Positions 32,211 through 44,200 of a stretch of 56,783 nt of DNA are shown one piece after another. The notes under the pieces were generated by a model. The model saw only the letters and a list, made by a program, of their open reading frames with translations, did no database searches and had not been told where the DNA came from. This stretch comes from Fomitopsis serialis. Taxonomy: Eukaryota > Basidiomycota > Agaricomycetes > Polyporales > Fomitopsidaceae. The stretch's first letter is position 1; the number at the start of each line of letters is the position of its first letter. The position numbers and the translations under genes were made by a program. The stretch is taken from contig NW_025955215.1 in assembly GCF_022376445.1 (NCBI RefSeq), positions 1 to 56,783 of the forward strand, given 5' to 3'.

Positions 32211-33272
32211 ATGTTTGAACATTCGTACGAGTGCTCAAAATGCAGGCGGATGCTCAGCAAAGAGAGCATCAAGATGTGCTCTGGGGTGAGCACAGTGTGC
32301 GCCGCATACCTAGCTTAAGTACTCACGAAGACCCATTGCCCAGTGCAAGACGATGGGGTACTGCTCGAAAGAGGTGCGTAGTCCTGCATGCTCTGAATAT
32401 GTGCGACGCCTTCTGACAGGAGATACAGTGTCAGAGGGCGGACTGGTGCGCAAATGCCTGCGTAGTTTAAGATGTTTCTAAAACCCCTGCAGGAAAGATC
32501 ATAAGCCCAACTGTCGGGGTGCACAGACCGGCGTCCCTGCGCCCTCCCGGAACCCTGTCATCAAAGTCGGTGAACGTATGGCCCAAGACCCAGATATTAT
32601 GTGTCTCATCGACGGCATCCTCATCTACACGCTCGACCTGATCAGCCATCCCGAGAACGCAGCGGAGTACGCCGTTGCGATTGCCGCACACATCGAGTAC
32701 ACGGACGTGTTCGCTGCCCGGCAACGCGTGATGGCGCTGATTGCAGGACGGGAGCCCCCACCGTTGCCTAAGAAGCTTCCGAAGTTGTTCCAGATCAGCA
32801 AGACGGCACCGATTGAAAACAAGTCTGTCCCGGAAGGTTTGAACAAGAACAGGGAGGAGCAGAAGAGGCTGTTGCAGGAGAAGGGCTACATGACGGGTAC
32901 CTCGGAGAAGCCTGAGTACCTCGTCCGCGCGTTCCTGGTTCCCGAGAACAACAGCGTGTCTACGTTCTACTTTACGCGGTATATCAATCAGGACATGCTG
33001 GATGAGGCGGCGACCTGGAAGAAGTACACGGACAACGGCATGACGGAGACTGACGAGCCCGCAGACACCGAATATCTCATCAAGTATGTTCGTTCGTCAT
33101 GTTCGCGGGTTTTGCTGCAGCTCATGCTAAACCTTTAGAATGTTCGACCTGAGAGCCCTCGAAGACCCTGAGATGAACAAGAAGTTGACCATTGTGCGTG
33201 CCCACCTTGACTCCGTTGCAAGACAAGACTGACTCGCAGTGCTCTCAGCTGGTGGCACCTGAAGAGAGGTAG
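32211..33272 (+). CDS. MYND zinc-finger protein, function unknown
   Basis: Six exons: 32211..32285, 32344..32373, 32429..32445, 32493..33083, 33139..33193 and 33240..33272. The MYND finger is built from the first four exons: YECSKCRRMLSKESIKMCSG, CKTMGYCSKE, CQRADW and KDHKPNC. The spacing of Cys pairs and the DWKxHKxxC end fit the MYND consensus, which mediates protein-protein contacts. Exon 3 is only 17 nt. The rest is a helical, soluble region (LIDGILIYTLDLISHPENAA, EYAVAIAAHIEYTDVFAARQ, LVRAFLVPENNSVSTFYFTR) without a named domain. About 266 residues, frame intact throughout. Similar N-terminal MYND proteins are expanded in agaricomycetes; no role can be assigned from sequence. Confidence 0.85.
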
Positions 33273-33626
33273 AACAGATGTTTGCACACCTTTGCACTTG
33301 GAGTCGGGACGTCAGTGGACACTACATATTGCTATGTATGACGCCCCAGTAAGTAGGTGCGAATCGAAGCTAGAGTGTACCTTCTTCCCAGGGGCACTAA
33401 GCCCGTTACCTGTACCGTCACTCAACTCCCAGGATCGATCTCCAGGCTTTCGCACAGGCATCCACTCGCACGCAGATACGACAGAAAAGATATTGTATAG
33501 TATTAGGAAAGATCGTAAAGGTCATGATATGCTCTATTGATACATGTTACAAAACTACGTTCAGATCGGAGCACTTCCCACCGTGTACACTGATAGTCCG
33601 ACTCGTCAAATCCCTCACATTCCAAC
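33273..33626. other. Convergent 3' region, no gene seen
   Basis: 354 bp between the stops of the MYND gene (+) and the transporter (-); no supported frame. Confidence 0.55.
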
Positions 33627-35955
33627 TCACGATACTCCCGCGCTTCCTCTCTCCTCCTTCGACCGCAACCGCATGAACGCCGTCCCAAGGAACAGGGCCC
33701 ATGCGAAGAAGATAGCCATGGCCGACATCGCTGCAAAGATCTCGCCGCGCCGAAGGACAGCCTTAGACCGTCTAAGGTAAGGCGGCGCCGGCGGGGTACT
33801 AGGAGCGAGTGGTGCAATCACATAGCGACTCTCGCGGTGCGAAGGGTGTCGCGAGTGGTCGTGCAGAAGAGGTACGCTCGCTACTTCGTCTGAAGAGGAT
33901 GCGCGGCAGCATGAGGGACCACGGCTGCACTCGCGGGACGAGGACATGTTGTCGATGCGCCATACGGCACCCGCACGCTCCTTGCCCTTCGCCGTCTCCG
34001 CAGCACGCTCGTCATCCTCTTCAGCCGCGACCTCGCTTTGCACCGCGGACAACAAGGCACTCTGTCTCTGAGAGGCACTCCCCCGACGCTTGCGGTCAAG
34101 CCAAGCGAGGCCGAAGATGCTGACGAGCTGAAGCACATTGAGGAGCACGAAGGCGTTCAGGACAAGCTGGATATCCCTCCTGGTGTCGCCGCCCGTGGGT
34201 CCTGTGAACTCCGCATGCTTCTTAGTGAAGTCCAAAGCAACTCCGGCTAGTGTTTGGAACGCGGTCGAGCCGACCTGCTCCAACTTCGTCACCGTCGAGT
34301 GATCAGCACATGCACCGAACAAACGAGAAGCGGAGACCACTCACAGCCTTATGAGCACCGAGGGTAGTGGACACGTACTTAGCTGGCACCAGCCTGGGAA
34401 CGATGACGACAAGAAGAACTGATGTCATAGTGAGTACGCATGTCATACCAACCTATCAGCGCTCACGTACGGGGAGAGAAGCCGTGACCGGACGCGAAGG
34501 CCATGATGCCAGGCATAGGCGACTTGGTCCAGCTCGGAGGCAGCGCCAGCCAGGCGTAGCACACGAGTGTAAGCATGGAGGACGCAGTCAAGAGCTGCAT
34601 TACGAATCCGCGGCGCTTCACACGGTCGACGAGGAAGCCGGTCTAAGCAACATCACTCAGCGATTAGTGAGGTGAACAGAGTAGATGAGACGTACCACAG
34701 GGTACAACGCAACACTACCCGCCAACAGGTATGATCCCTTGATACTGGCATCGCGCTCGGTAAGCCCGTAACGCTTCTCGATGATGTTTCTGTATGGCGC
34801 ATTAGTAAAGTTTTGTCAACCGGCGATAAGGTACTTACGCAGCGAGGTGAGTGAAAGGCGCCCATATAGCACCGCAGAGAATGTTCAATCCGATGTAACT
34901 GACGTGACCATGAGATCAGGAGGCGATCTACGATGACGAGATACTTACGCCCAGAAGACATCGCCCAACTTGGTGATATCCCGAAGGTAAACCATACGCT
35001 TTTTGGCAACCTTCTTGAGTGCCTCGGCCTCGGTGAGGCAGATCTGCGTATTCTCTGCCTCGTCACGGAGTTCAGACGCTTCGAGCTCCGTCCCCGATTC
35101 GCGGACGAGCCATTTTGATACACAGACATAGATGATGTTGACGAGGAAGGAGATGGCGGTAAGGAGGGTCGATGCGTAGAAGGGCGCATGCGGTCCGAAG
35201 TTCTCGGAAAGGGAGTATGAAGTGCGCGCCGACACGAACGACGCACCCTTGCCTGCTACGAGACCCAAAGCCAAAGAGACACCGAGGCCATGCGACTTGA
35301 AGAAGCGGACGATGATGGTCTCCTGAACGACTGCCAAAGGACTCACACCGAGGCCATACACCCACATGCCGAAGGTCATTAGACGGACGCTGTTGGTGAG
35401 GTTGCCGAAGAGTAGTAGCGCCTGGCCTACGTGCGGAGTTGGCACGCGGAGCGTGAAGGAGAATGAAGAAGAGGTGACGCACCGAGGAAGATGACACCTG
35501 TCGCGAGAATGCTCGTGGTAGTCGTACCCAGCCTACTGGCAAGCAGTCCACCGACCAGCGGGGTCCATGTGCTGTTGAGGGAAAAGGCCGAGATGAGCAG
35601 AGAGAACTCCGTGTTGTTCGTGCCCATCTCGCGTGCCAGACGCGACTTGAGAGGCCCGAGAATGTAGGAGGCACTTGGGGGAGGCGTAAGGGTCCATTCC
35701 ACACCCAACAGCAATCATAACATACTAATGACTTCCTATGCTGAGGGAACATGCGCATAAAAGAGCGATGGCACGGATGATGTAGGCCCGAAGAGGCGAC
35801 GGCTGGCCCTCGTTTGGTATGATGCGCACGGCGGGTTCGCCCTCGTCGTCCGACCCCAGGGTATCTTCCTCCTCCGACTCGTCTGCCCGGCGGAAGACGT
35901 CGTGTGCGTCGGAATAGCGGTGGCCGGCGTCGAGCGAGGCGGTGAGCCGCGACAT
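33627..35955 (-). CDS. Major facilitator transporter, MFSD1-like
   Basis: Twelve-helix MFS carrier; MFSD1 relatives export dipeptides from the lysosome, so a vacuolar role is a reasonable inference. Several exons on the minus strand, first exon 35726..35955. Seen: acidic cytosolic N-terminus (ESEEEDTLGSDDEGEPAVRI), AIALLCACSLSIGSHYASYI and GPLKSRLAREMGTNNTEFSL, the first-half loop motif GGLLASRLGTTTTSILATGV, the helix block LGLVAGKGASFVSARTSYSL, then ERYG-like EKRYGLTERDASIKGSYLLA, TGFLVDRVKRRGF, and VVIVPRLVPAKYVSTTLGAH. The C-terminal part has a long Ser/His-rich cytosolic loop and one more helix (MSAMAIFFAWALFLGTAF). All examined junctions agree in phase. Upstream DNA carries paired GATA palindromes. 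Confidence 0.88.
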
Positions 35956-36119
35956 GGTGTTGATGGGGGGCTGGCTGCAGAGAGGCCGGATTTATATGGA
36001 GGCCAGCGTGGTGTGAGGACGAGGAAATAATCGGGCGAGGGGAAGGTCGAGGCGGATCTAGGTGAAGGGGAAGAAATGGGGACCGGTGTGCGGTGATGCG
36101 ATGGAGCGCTGGCTCCTTT

Positions 36120-36165
36120 TTATCAGATAAGTCGGCTGGTTTGCCGGTTTCTGTTTATCTGATAA
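36120..36165. promoter_or_regulatory. Paired GATA-site palindromes
   Basis: TTATCAGATAA at 36120-36130 and its inverse TTATCTGATAA at 36155-36165 are separated by 24 bp. Each contains overlapping GATA-factor sites in opposite orientation. They lie about 165-210 bp upstream of the transporter start (minus strand) and beyond the 3' end of the lipase gene. The rest of 35956-36498 holds no gene. Confidence 0.5.
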
Positions 36166-36498
36166 TCCGACGGCCGCCCGGATCTGGCAACATGATCTAA
36201 TCTAACTCTGTTTGCGGCCCCGAGCGCCGAAACGACCAAACATCGACGTAACTTAACTCAGTTCGGATGGCTCTCTCCCTGCTGCTTTCAGCGCGCTCTC
36301 TCTCCCTGAAGGCCTCCCAATCCCCGTCTCGTTATTCGCCTACTCGACTCTGACGGCCTCTGAGGCATGGCACCTTCTCGTGTCGACACATCTGCAGCGG
36401 TCGTGCTTTATACGCCCCGCTACGTGTACTGAGGCGTGCACCCAATCCACAGATCTCCGGACACCCGCTGTGCACGTTGTGACTATCGGCGCAGTACT

Positions 36499-37670
36499 CT
36501 ACTTCACCTGTTCCAACTCAGCAATCTTGGCAAGGTACTTCTCCTGCCACCCGTCCGCGTGCTTCGACATTATGCGCTCCAGCCAGTACACCCGCCGCAC
36601 GACCTTCTCCGCGTCCCTTCCGTTATAGTAGTTGTGCCCTCCTCGCGGGTGGTCCGGCCTGCGTGTCTGGTCCAACGCTTCCTTGTCCACAGTGAAGACA
36701 CCGTGCTCTCGTTCGGCCGCCGGAACTTGGAACAACCGGCCGTGATAGAAGTATAGCGGCGTGCGTGCGAGATGCCTGTAACCCCAGCTGACCGGCGGGA
36801 GAGAAGGCACGCCTATTTCACCTCTGTCAGTGCGGATCGCGAGCGGCGAGAGGCTGCGCAATAGATACCATCATTCAGGCCTTTCACGGAAAGGTCCTTC
36901 ACAGAAGCTTCGCCATTTGCGGCTTGGTACTGCGCGAGTAATTGCTGCCAAAACTCAGATAGTGCGGCGTCTCCGAGCCTGGGGCACCCAAAAGTAGCGA
37001 CCGTCAATTTGGTCGCAGACGGGAGCGGACATTGTCGCGCAAGAACGTCGATGGCGAGCAGATAGGCCATGGCGCCTCCCATGCTATGCCCGACGATTGC
37101 CACCTCCTGGACGTCATGCTTGTCGAAGCTCTCCTTGACGCAATCGATCACTCGGTCCTTGCATCCTTCATACATGGCGTAGAAGCCAGAATGCACGGAG
37201 CCGTTCCCAAGAGGGTGTCCTCGCTTTATGGGATATATGTCGTAGAGTGCCTGCATGACATTGGTCGTGCCTCCAAAGCCGACGACCAGCTGCTTGGCTC
37301 CTGGACGATAAAGCACGGCGACAGGCACGGAGGCGACGGTGCCTCGGAAAGCCGACAACAGCTCCGCAGTCCGCAATGCCTCGAACCCTTCAAAGGGGTA
37401 GTCGGGCTGCAGAAGTGTCTCCAAATTGTCGAATAAGAAGTGCGTGTCAGGTATGCTGTTTGCGATAAAAGCGAATTCGCCCAATTCCGTGAGGACAACG
37501 TAGAGGGCGGCGGATGCGAGATCCTTCGTCGACAGGGTACAGGAAGACCGTGTGGCGCAAAGCCGTGAGAGGAGGCGAAAGTTGTCAAACTTCTCGGAAG
37601 CATACATTTGCTTCTGGGCTGGAGTGAGCTCCTCTTCTACTGCGAAGAACGATCGAAATAGCGAGGCCAT
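36499..37670 (-). CDS. Fungal class 3 lipase, intracellular type
   Basis: Alpha/beta hydrolase of the fungal lipase (class 3) family, acting on acylglycerols or related esters. Exons 36869..37670 and 36499..36812 with a phase 1 intron, about 371 residues. Seen: YVVLTELGEFAFIANSIPDT, VAVLYRPGAKQLVVGFGGTT, HSGFYAMYEG, the nucleophile elbow IVGHSMGGAMAYLLAIDVLA, FGCPRLGDAALSEFW with the likely catalytic Asp, and a C-terminal His candidate in WGYRHLARTP. No signal peptide is visible, so it is probably cytosolic or membrane associated. MASLFRSFFAVEEEL is chosen as the start; an in-frame ATG 36 bp upstream is possible. Confidence 0.88.
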
Positions 37671-39864
37671 GGCTACCGGATGGCTACCCCTGATTGTGGC
37701 AATCACATTGGGGTAGTACGAAGGTCGTCAGCTGCAGCAGCGAAGGCTACGCGGTAGGATAACTCACCTAATGACACAGTCAATCCCACTGAATGGTTAT
37801 GGCGTGCCGCGGGTATAAGTATGTATGGTCTTAGTCTGCAATGCAGCGCAGCCGCCTTCTGCTTCAGACAAGGGGCGCGTTATTCGGACCGGAGGCGGTG
37901 CAATTAATGATGGTCATGTTACCGTGGTTTGCGTGCGCAGTGCGCACTCCACAGGAACTTCCACCTACATACCGTGGCACAGCGACCGTCGTTCAGTTCA
38001 AGCAAACAACAGCTGATTGATAAATGATGCGTCGCCTGCACTGGCTGGGTTCTTGATGCGACACATCTTCGAATTCGACGACAGGGACTCAGCGACCGGG
38101 AAAAGAATTGTCGAAAGTGCCCTCCTCTACCGTTAGCAACTGTAGCAGTGCCCCGGCTTCCTTATGGATGGGGCACGAATTCGCTGATTCGAGATCCCAA
38201 CGTCTTGGGGTGGAGGCTGAAGTGAGTGCTCTCGTATTTGCGTCTGACTGGAATACTAACAGCTGATGCTCCCATATACAGGAGCAGGTCTATTCGACAC
38301 CAAGGTTCACCGTGATGCATCGATGTGCATGTCTCGTCACGATGCCTAAGTACTATCGTAGCAGCTCTGACAGTGCATCTACTTCATCAGGAACCTGCCA
38401 GACTACGGCAGATTACCGTGTTGGGCGGTATTCGATTATCCGGATCCCTGTCATGCCAGGTAAGTACAGTACTTGCTATTATGATAGTAGCAGCCTAACA
38501 CTGAGCGCTTATGGTTCTCACTTCACTTAGCCTTCACAGACCTTCACCTCCTTCCAAGATCCGGCGTCCGAAACTGCGTTCATTTCACTCAATACACCAC
38601 GCATTCCTCGAGCCTGTCTGTTTGCTACCACTTGCTGCTGAGCTCGCCACTGTGCAATTGCTTCCGCTGGACATGCTGTTGCCTTACAGGACGCGGCGGC
38701 CGGTATTGGCTCTGCGGGGGCAAACCGCTGTTATGAAGCGACAATAACAGCAATTAGGACGCCTCGCCAGGTTGCGAAGATGGTGCGTAGTCCACATGCC
38801 GCGGCTGAGGTTCAACTTGCTGACATTTGGTGGCCGCAGCATCCTCTTCTAAAGTTCCGGGTTTGATATTCTGCATCTTCCCGAGCGCAGGAGACGTCTC
38901 ATCGAAAACGTGGACTGTTCATCAATTCGCGCATGTCAATTGGGAGCTGCTCTGTGAGCTGGTGTCGGCGTTGTACTTTCTGGATGTGCAAGTGCGGGGC
39001 GGCGTCCTTCATCCTGAGACCCGGACATACATCGAGGTCGGTCCTTCTACTCCGTCTTACGGCATTCTTCACACTCCGTCCCACCTGACAGGAACTCCTC
39101 AGAGTCCGGTGATGTACCAGAAGAATGAGTGCGGCCACGGCGCGGGCGTTTCAAGAGGGGGGTCTTCTCCTATGCCTCGTTGCGGCAGGTGCGTTACGCG
39201 CAATCGTATGATGGCAAGAGATCCCGAGTCCATATGACATCTGGTTGGCTTCAGAAGGCGAGGATCGAAGTGAGTCTATTTACATGCCATTTCCGCTTCA
39301 CTAAGCCTGGAAGCGCCTGGGCGGGCAGGCCCAATCCGCTTCTGCGAATTGGTGGCTGATGGCATCCAGGTGCATTGAATGGATTCAGCGGAAGCTTTCT
39401 TCTCGGACGCCACTTGGGCTCGGGGCGGGTCCATGGCGTTGTCTTACAAGCTAACCGCTGTATAGCGAAGAACATCTGCTCGGACCGCCGGCCGCTGTCA
39501 CTGTTCATCAGGTCGTCCAAGGATTGCATGTGGCTCGAAGTATCTGCCGTGAACCCGCAGGTATTGCAAGTCTCCTCACTGGGATATAGGTCGACGATCT
39601 CTCCAGGTAAACGCGCTGAACTCATGCCCTCCACGGTCGATGTTGTGGTGTCCGACGTGCGCACAACCTGCGTCTGCCTGGCGAGCTCCGTCCGCCACTA
39701 CAAATCGCTGCTCGCTGAGTGGTCTATCTTCTTGATACCGGATCGCCTTGTCTGTCGAACAACATATCGATAATGTGGTACGTAGTATCATTACCGCGAT
39801 CATACACGGCGTGGTCGTGAAGAGTCGTAGCAGCAACCGATCGAACCCATGGACGATGCCTATC
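37671..39864. other. 2.2 kb stretch with coding-like fragments but no resolvable gene
   Basis: Between the lipase and the MARVEL gene. Plus-strand stretches around 38530-38830 (reading QTFTSFQDPASETAFISLNT, a stop, then AIASAGHAVALQDAAAGIGS) and 38910-39130 (ELLCELVSALYFLDVQVRGG) look protein-like. A minus-strand frame at 39251-39664 does too (SARLPGEIVDLYPSEETC). They cannot be joined into one open gene with the splice sites I see, and no family is recognised. A decayed gene, a fast-evolving small secreted protein, or chance are all possible. Confidence 0.3.
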
Positions 39865-40606
39865 CTACACGAAGGTCCGTGAATCTCGCGCATACCCCGA
39901 CTTCCTCATTCCCTGTCGCAGCCAGAAGAGCGTCGCGCCCAGCGTGATACAACACAATCCAAACTCTGTCCAGCCAAGGGCTTCGACCGTGACTGTCTGT
40001 CGGCACCTGAGCGCGGGCGGAGGTACACTTAGCCCCATCTTCGAGCGCAGAGCAAGGCGATCCGGGACGAACCGCGATATGGAGGCGCTTTCGGGGCAAT
40101 CGCTGCTCACACGAGTGCTGTGCATCAGCCCGGCGCCAGCGCCCTATGAGCGGCAAACGTTCGGTCAGTCGTTCGGCTTGTTGGCAGCGTGGATGGCCTG
40201 CTTACCCATAAAACCGAGGTGAGGAGCAGCCAGATGACTGAGCTAGCGACGTTGGCGAGTAGATGGACGCCGCCATCGAGCGCCCAGAGGACGTATGCGC
40301 CAGCGAAGAGCACTGTCCATGCAGCCATGAAGCACACTAGGATCAATCTGTTCGGGGCTACGTTCAGCTTTCAGCACCGAGACCGCGGCGAAGTCGCAAT
40401 ACACACAGGGAATAATACCCCGGGCTGGCCCAGGCATACGTCTGGCCTCCAGCGCTGATGAGGAATGCGGTAAGGCCGAGTTCCGTCATCGCCGTGAGCG
40501 TCATCAAGGTGAATAAATAGGGATGGGAGGAGCCTCGAGGTAGGACGCGGCGTCGTCGCAACTTCGTAGCGCTTGGCGGCGGGTACAGTGGTGGGATCGT
40601 AGACAT
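39865..40606 (-). CDS. MARVEL-type four-helix membrane protein
   Basis: Exons 40407..40606, 40206..40347, 40073..40143 and 39865..40006, phases agree, 184 residues. Helices seen in order: LMTLTAMTELGLTAFLISAG, ILVCFMAAWTVLFAGAYVLW, LLANVASSVIWLLLTSVLWG and a last one at WTEFGLCCITLGATLFWL preceded by the RCRQTVTVEALGWTEF motif common in fungal MARVEL proteins. The N-terminus is basic and cytosolic. MARVEL proteins shape membrane microdomains or vesicles; no specific partner can be inferred. It is divergent from the RasGEF, with a 690 bp gap (40607-41297) in which no gene is seen. Confidence 0.78.
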
Positions 40607-41297
40607 GTTTGACGAGTCCTGGACGATGGTTGCTGCGATGGAGAGGGGAGGGAGGGGTTGTATACTGCGAGCGCACGCATGCTAGGTGCGATAGGCATGT
40701 TGGACGACATGCGGCGACCACGCGCCTTGGAGGCGGCGGCGGCGGCGAGGAGGCACGTCATCGGCGTTATCGAATATGCCTCATCTTGTTCCCGTTACTC
40801 GGGGTGTAGCGATCTCAATACCTGGCAAGAGCCTTGCTATCATGCTGAAGGATGTAGATGGGCGTGTATATCATTGGGCCGGAGCCCGCTGTTGCTGGAC
40901 AGGCCGAACTGCGCATCGGCGAGCGTGCCCGTTGTAATTGTCCACGTATGGCAACAATACTGTGCAATACCATGCTGCATGCCCTAGCTGGAAGTGTTGT
41001 CTGTGACGCAGCGAACGAACAAGCAGAGTGCGCGACGGTTTCCTTTTTGGCAGACGTCGGACATGATCGGGCAGCGGGCGTCACCTGATTTGGGTGATGC
41101 CGGCTAACCAAGAATGAGCCGAAGATTACAGCGGCAGCGAAGGCATCGCCCAGTCCCAACCACCGTCCGACCGTCGACGTCGTCCTCCCATCCCTCCTCG
41201 TCGCCGCTGGCAGCGCCCACGCTCTCTCCGCCGTCCTCTCCGCCGGCAGCCCGCTCTCCGTCGCCCCTCCCGTGATGAACGCCCTTCTGTCCCCGTG

Positions 41298-44200
41298 ATG
41301 ACCGCGAAAAACCGCCAGATCGACCTTCCGCCTATTCCGTCACTCCCTCCCATCCAGATGCCCGACGCGTCCCAGTTCTCAGCCTCCGCGCATCCCTCTT
41401 CCCGCACAAACCCCCAAGCGTCGCGTCGCCACATCTCCTCTCCTCACGTTTCTCAGGACACGTTCATGACTGCCCAGACGTCTCGAGATTCTCCCGCTAC
41501 TCCTCCCGCTGCCGACGAGGATTACTACGGTGCCCCATCTCCGACGTTTTCTCAGTCTTCGTCTCTTCGCAAGTCCATCTCAGTCGACTCATTCGTCAAG
41601 GCCAGGCAACAAGGGATATCCCAGTTGACGCGAACTGCGCGTGGTAACACATTGTCTTCGAACCTCGCGCCGCCCCAAGAGATCCGACAGCGCGTGCATA
41701 CCCAGTCGGCCTCCGTGTCAGCGGAATCTGCAGCCAGCTCGTCCCGCGTGCCTCTGCGCGAACGCGAGAAGCCAGCCGTCCCTCCGCTCCCAACCCCTTC
41801 GCGAAGTCGCGGGACCAGCGTGAGTACTAATGCTGATGATCGCGAAGGTCCAAAATTCTTCGATGAGTCCGACCTCGAGCGCTCTGAGGATTTGTCGCGA
41901 CGGACCCGGAAAAGTAAGACTATGTCCCGTCAACTCATGCCACCACCGGGCGAACTTGGTCTCCCTTCGCGTCTGCAGAGCGTGAACTCATCTCCCAGCA
42001 TCAGCGCATCCCACCCCCAGCGCCTATCATGCCAGTACGAAGCAGCAGTCTGAGCCACCAATTGGCCAGACAGCAACAGACCATGTCCGTTGATACCCAT
42101 ATACCCTCGGTGCGTCTGTTGGCAGTCTCGGAGTGCTGTATTGGCTAACAAGCTACTCAGCACCGTCCACAGATAACTATTGCGGTTATGGGAGCTGCAG
42201 GCTGTGGCAAGTCGACTGTGATACAGAAAGGCCTCAAGTATATGGCTTATCTGAACCCGTCGTCGCTACCATAGCGCCCGACATGAGCGATAACGATGAC
42301 CGGCCTGTCACTTGTGCGTTCAATTATCAGATCTGTCATTCAGTGTCATTCAGATTACTTTTCCCTAGGCCTCGAGCGAACAGGGCGACTCAGCTTCACC
42401 TCAAACAGCCAGGAGTATGTGCTGAGAGTAATCGAAGTGGATACATCGAGGCTAGACTTAAACAACACCGGATGTGAGGATTGGGAGAAGCCTTCGCTCA
42501 AGGGTGTCGTAGTATGCTACGACAGCAGCCGTGAGGATACATTTAGGCACACCGTGACAGGCCTACGTGAGTTTTGACCTCTTGAAATCTGCATCGTATC
42601 TCATATGCAACTAGGTGAATTCGCGCAGCTGAAAATCCCGGTCATCGTACTGGCTTGCAAATCTGAGATGGAGAAACGGATCGATCCAGCATACGCTACC
42701 AGAGTCCTGGAAGAGTTTGATGTCGGCCTGGTGGAAGTATCCGTCGTGAACAGCGTTGGGAAGGAGCGGATTCGGGGTGCATTCGAGTGGTTGTTGCGCG
42801 CTATTTATCACGAACTGCGTAAGTTGTCGAACCGCTGGACATACCGCACAAGCCTCAGTGATGCACTTCGACAGAGGCAGAAATACCTGGATCCGCGCGG
42901 AGCGAGCGCGATGGGTACCGCAACCCTGCATCGCCTTCCGTCCTCGGTGCTCTCACAGCTTCCGAGATCTCTAGAGCGTCTTCCGCCACACCAACAGCTG
43001 CCTCTGTTGGCGCCACCCATCTTGTTGCCTCATATCCACAGACACAGCCATATTTATCGCAATCTATGACGCAGACAGAAACACCTCCGCAATCGCAACC
43101 ACCTTCTCACATGGGCACCCCTCTACCATCTCACGCCTTCCGCCTTCCGTCTCCCTCCGGCCCTCCTCCTTCACGAACGCCTACGACGCCCACGTCTCCC
43201 TCACGCGCACGTTCTACCAGCGACTTGCTTTCGGAACACGAGAAGTCTAAACGAGAAGAACGAGAACAGTATTCCGCGGGGCGGATTGTGGCGCACGGTT
43301 CGCCGAACGTACGGAACAGAGGTTCTCTGAATGTTCTGTCGACCGTCGGTGGCTCTGGTGAAGGCGGCAATACCGCTGACGATTCCCATGACGCGTCAAG
43401 GGATGTCTCTGTCAAGGAATCGTAAGTCATTTCAGCCATGTTCATGGCTCATAAATCCTGATAGGCGGCTACGTTGAATTAGGCGGGCACCCCCGTGGAT
43501 GGTGTTGGATGAGCTTCTGGACAAGCTCTTATTCATGGCAGTCAGTGACGATGGTAAGACGATGTCGCATTGATCACCACAGTGACTCATGAGCGTCGCA
43601 GATCCATTGTTGTTTCGCACTTCCTTCTAACGTACCGACGATTTGCAAGCCCTCGCAGTGTGCTCCTGGCCATGCAGAAACGGATGCGGGCCCTAGACCA
43701 GCCCACTGGTGATCCTATGTTTGCATGCTATGCCCAATTGAGGTTCGTCGGGCGTTCGTAGCGATATGCTGTATACTGATGAAACGCACCGCAGAGTTTG
43801 TTTGTTGCTAGACAGGTGGATCACAACATACCCAACAGACTTCGCGGTTTCCGGAGCTGCTGGGGCTCTTCGGGCTCTCATCAAGTTCACCCTGACGAAG
43901 ACATATCTCCTCCACTATGGCGCGGTTTTCCTCCCGTTCCTCGAGAGTACTCCGACTTTACAGGACCGAGACGCGTCGTGGGCACTCAAAGTGGAGGAGG
44001 ATAGCGACGAGTCATCGCTATTGTCTGAGGAGGCCGAACCAGCGGTTGCCGGCTCGGATTCAAAGAGTCTGCCGGAATTGCCCACACGCGTGGCTCGACG
44101 GCACGGTAGTCAAGCTGTGCCTAGCCAGACCGTGGCAGCACGAGACCGTAAGTCTAGTCTGCCGTTGGCAGTCACAGCGAAGGCGCTGGGTCTGGGGTCA

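Noticed and set aside
33627..40606. Transporter, lipase and MARVEL genes as a metabolic gene cluster
   Set aside because: No synthase, P450 or pathway regulator is present, and the genes are ordinary cellular families separated by unrelated sequence.
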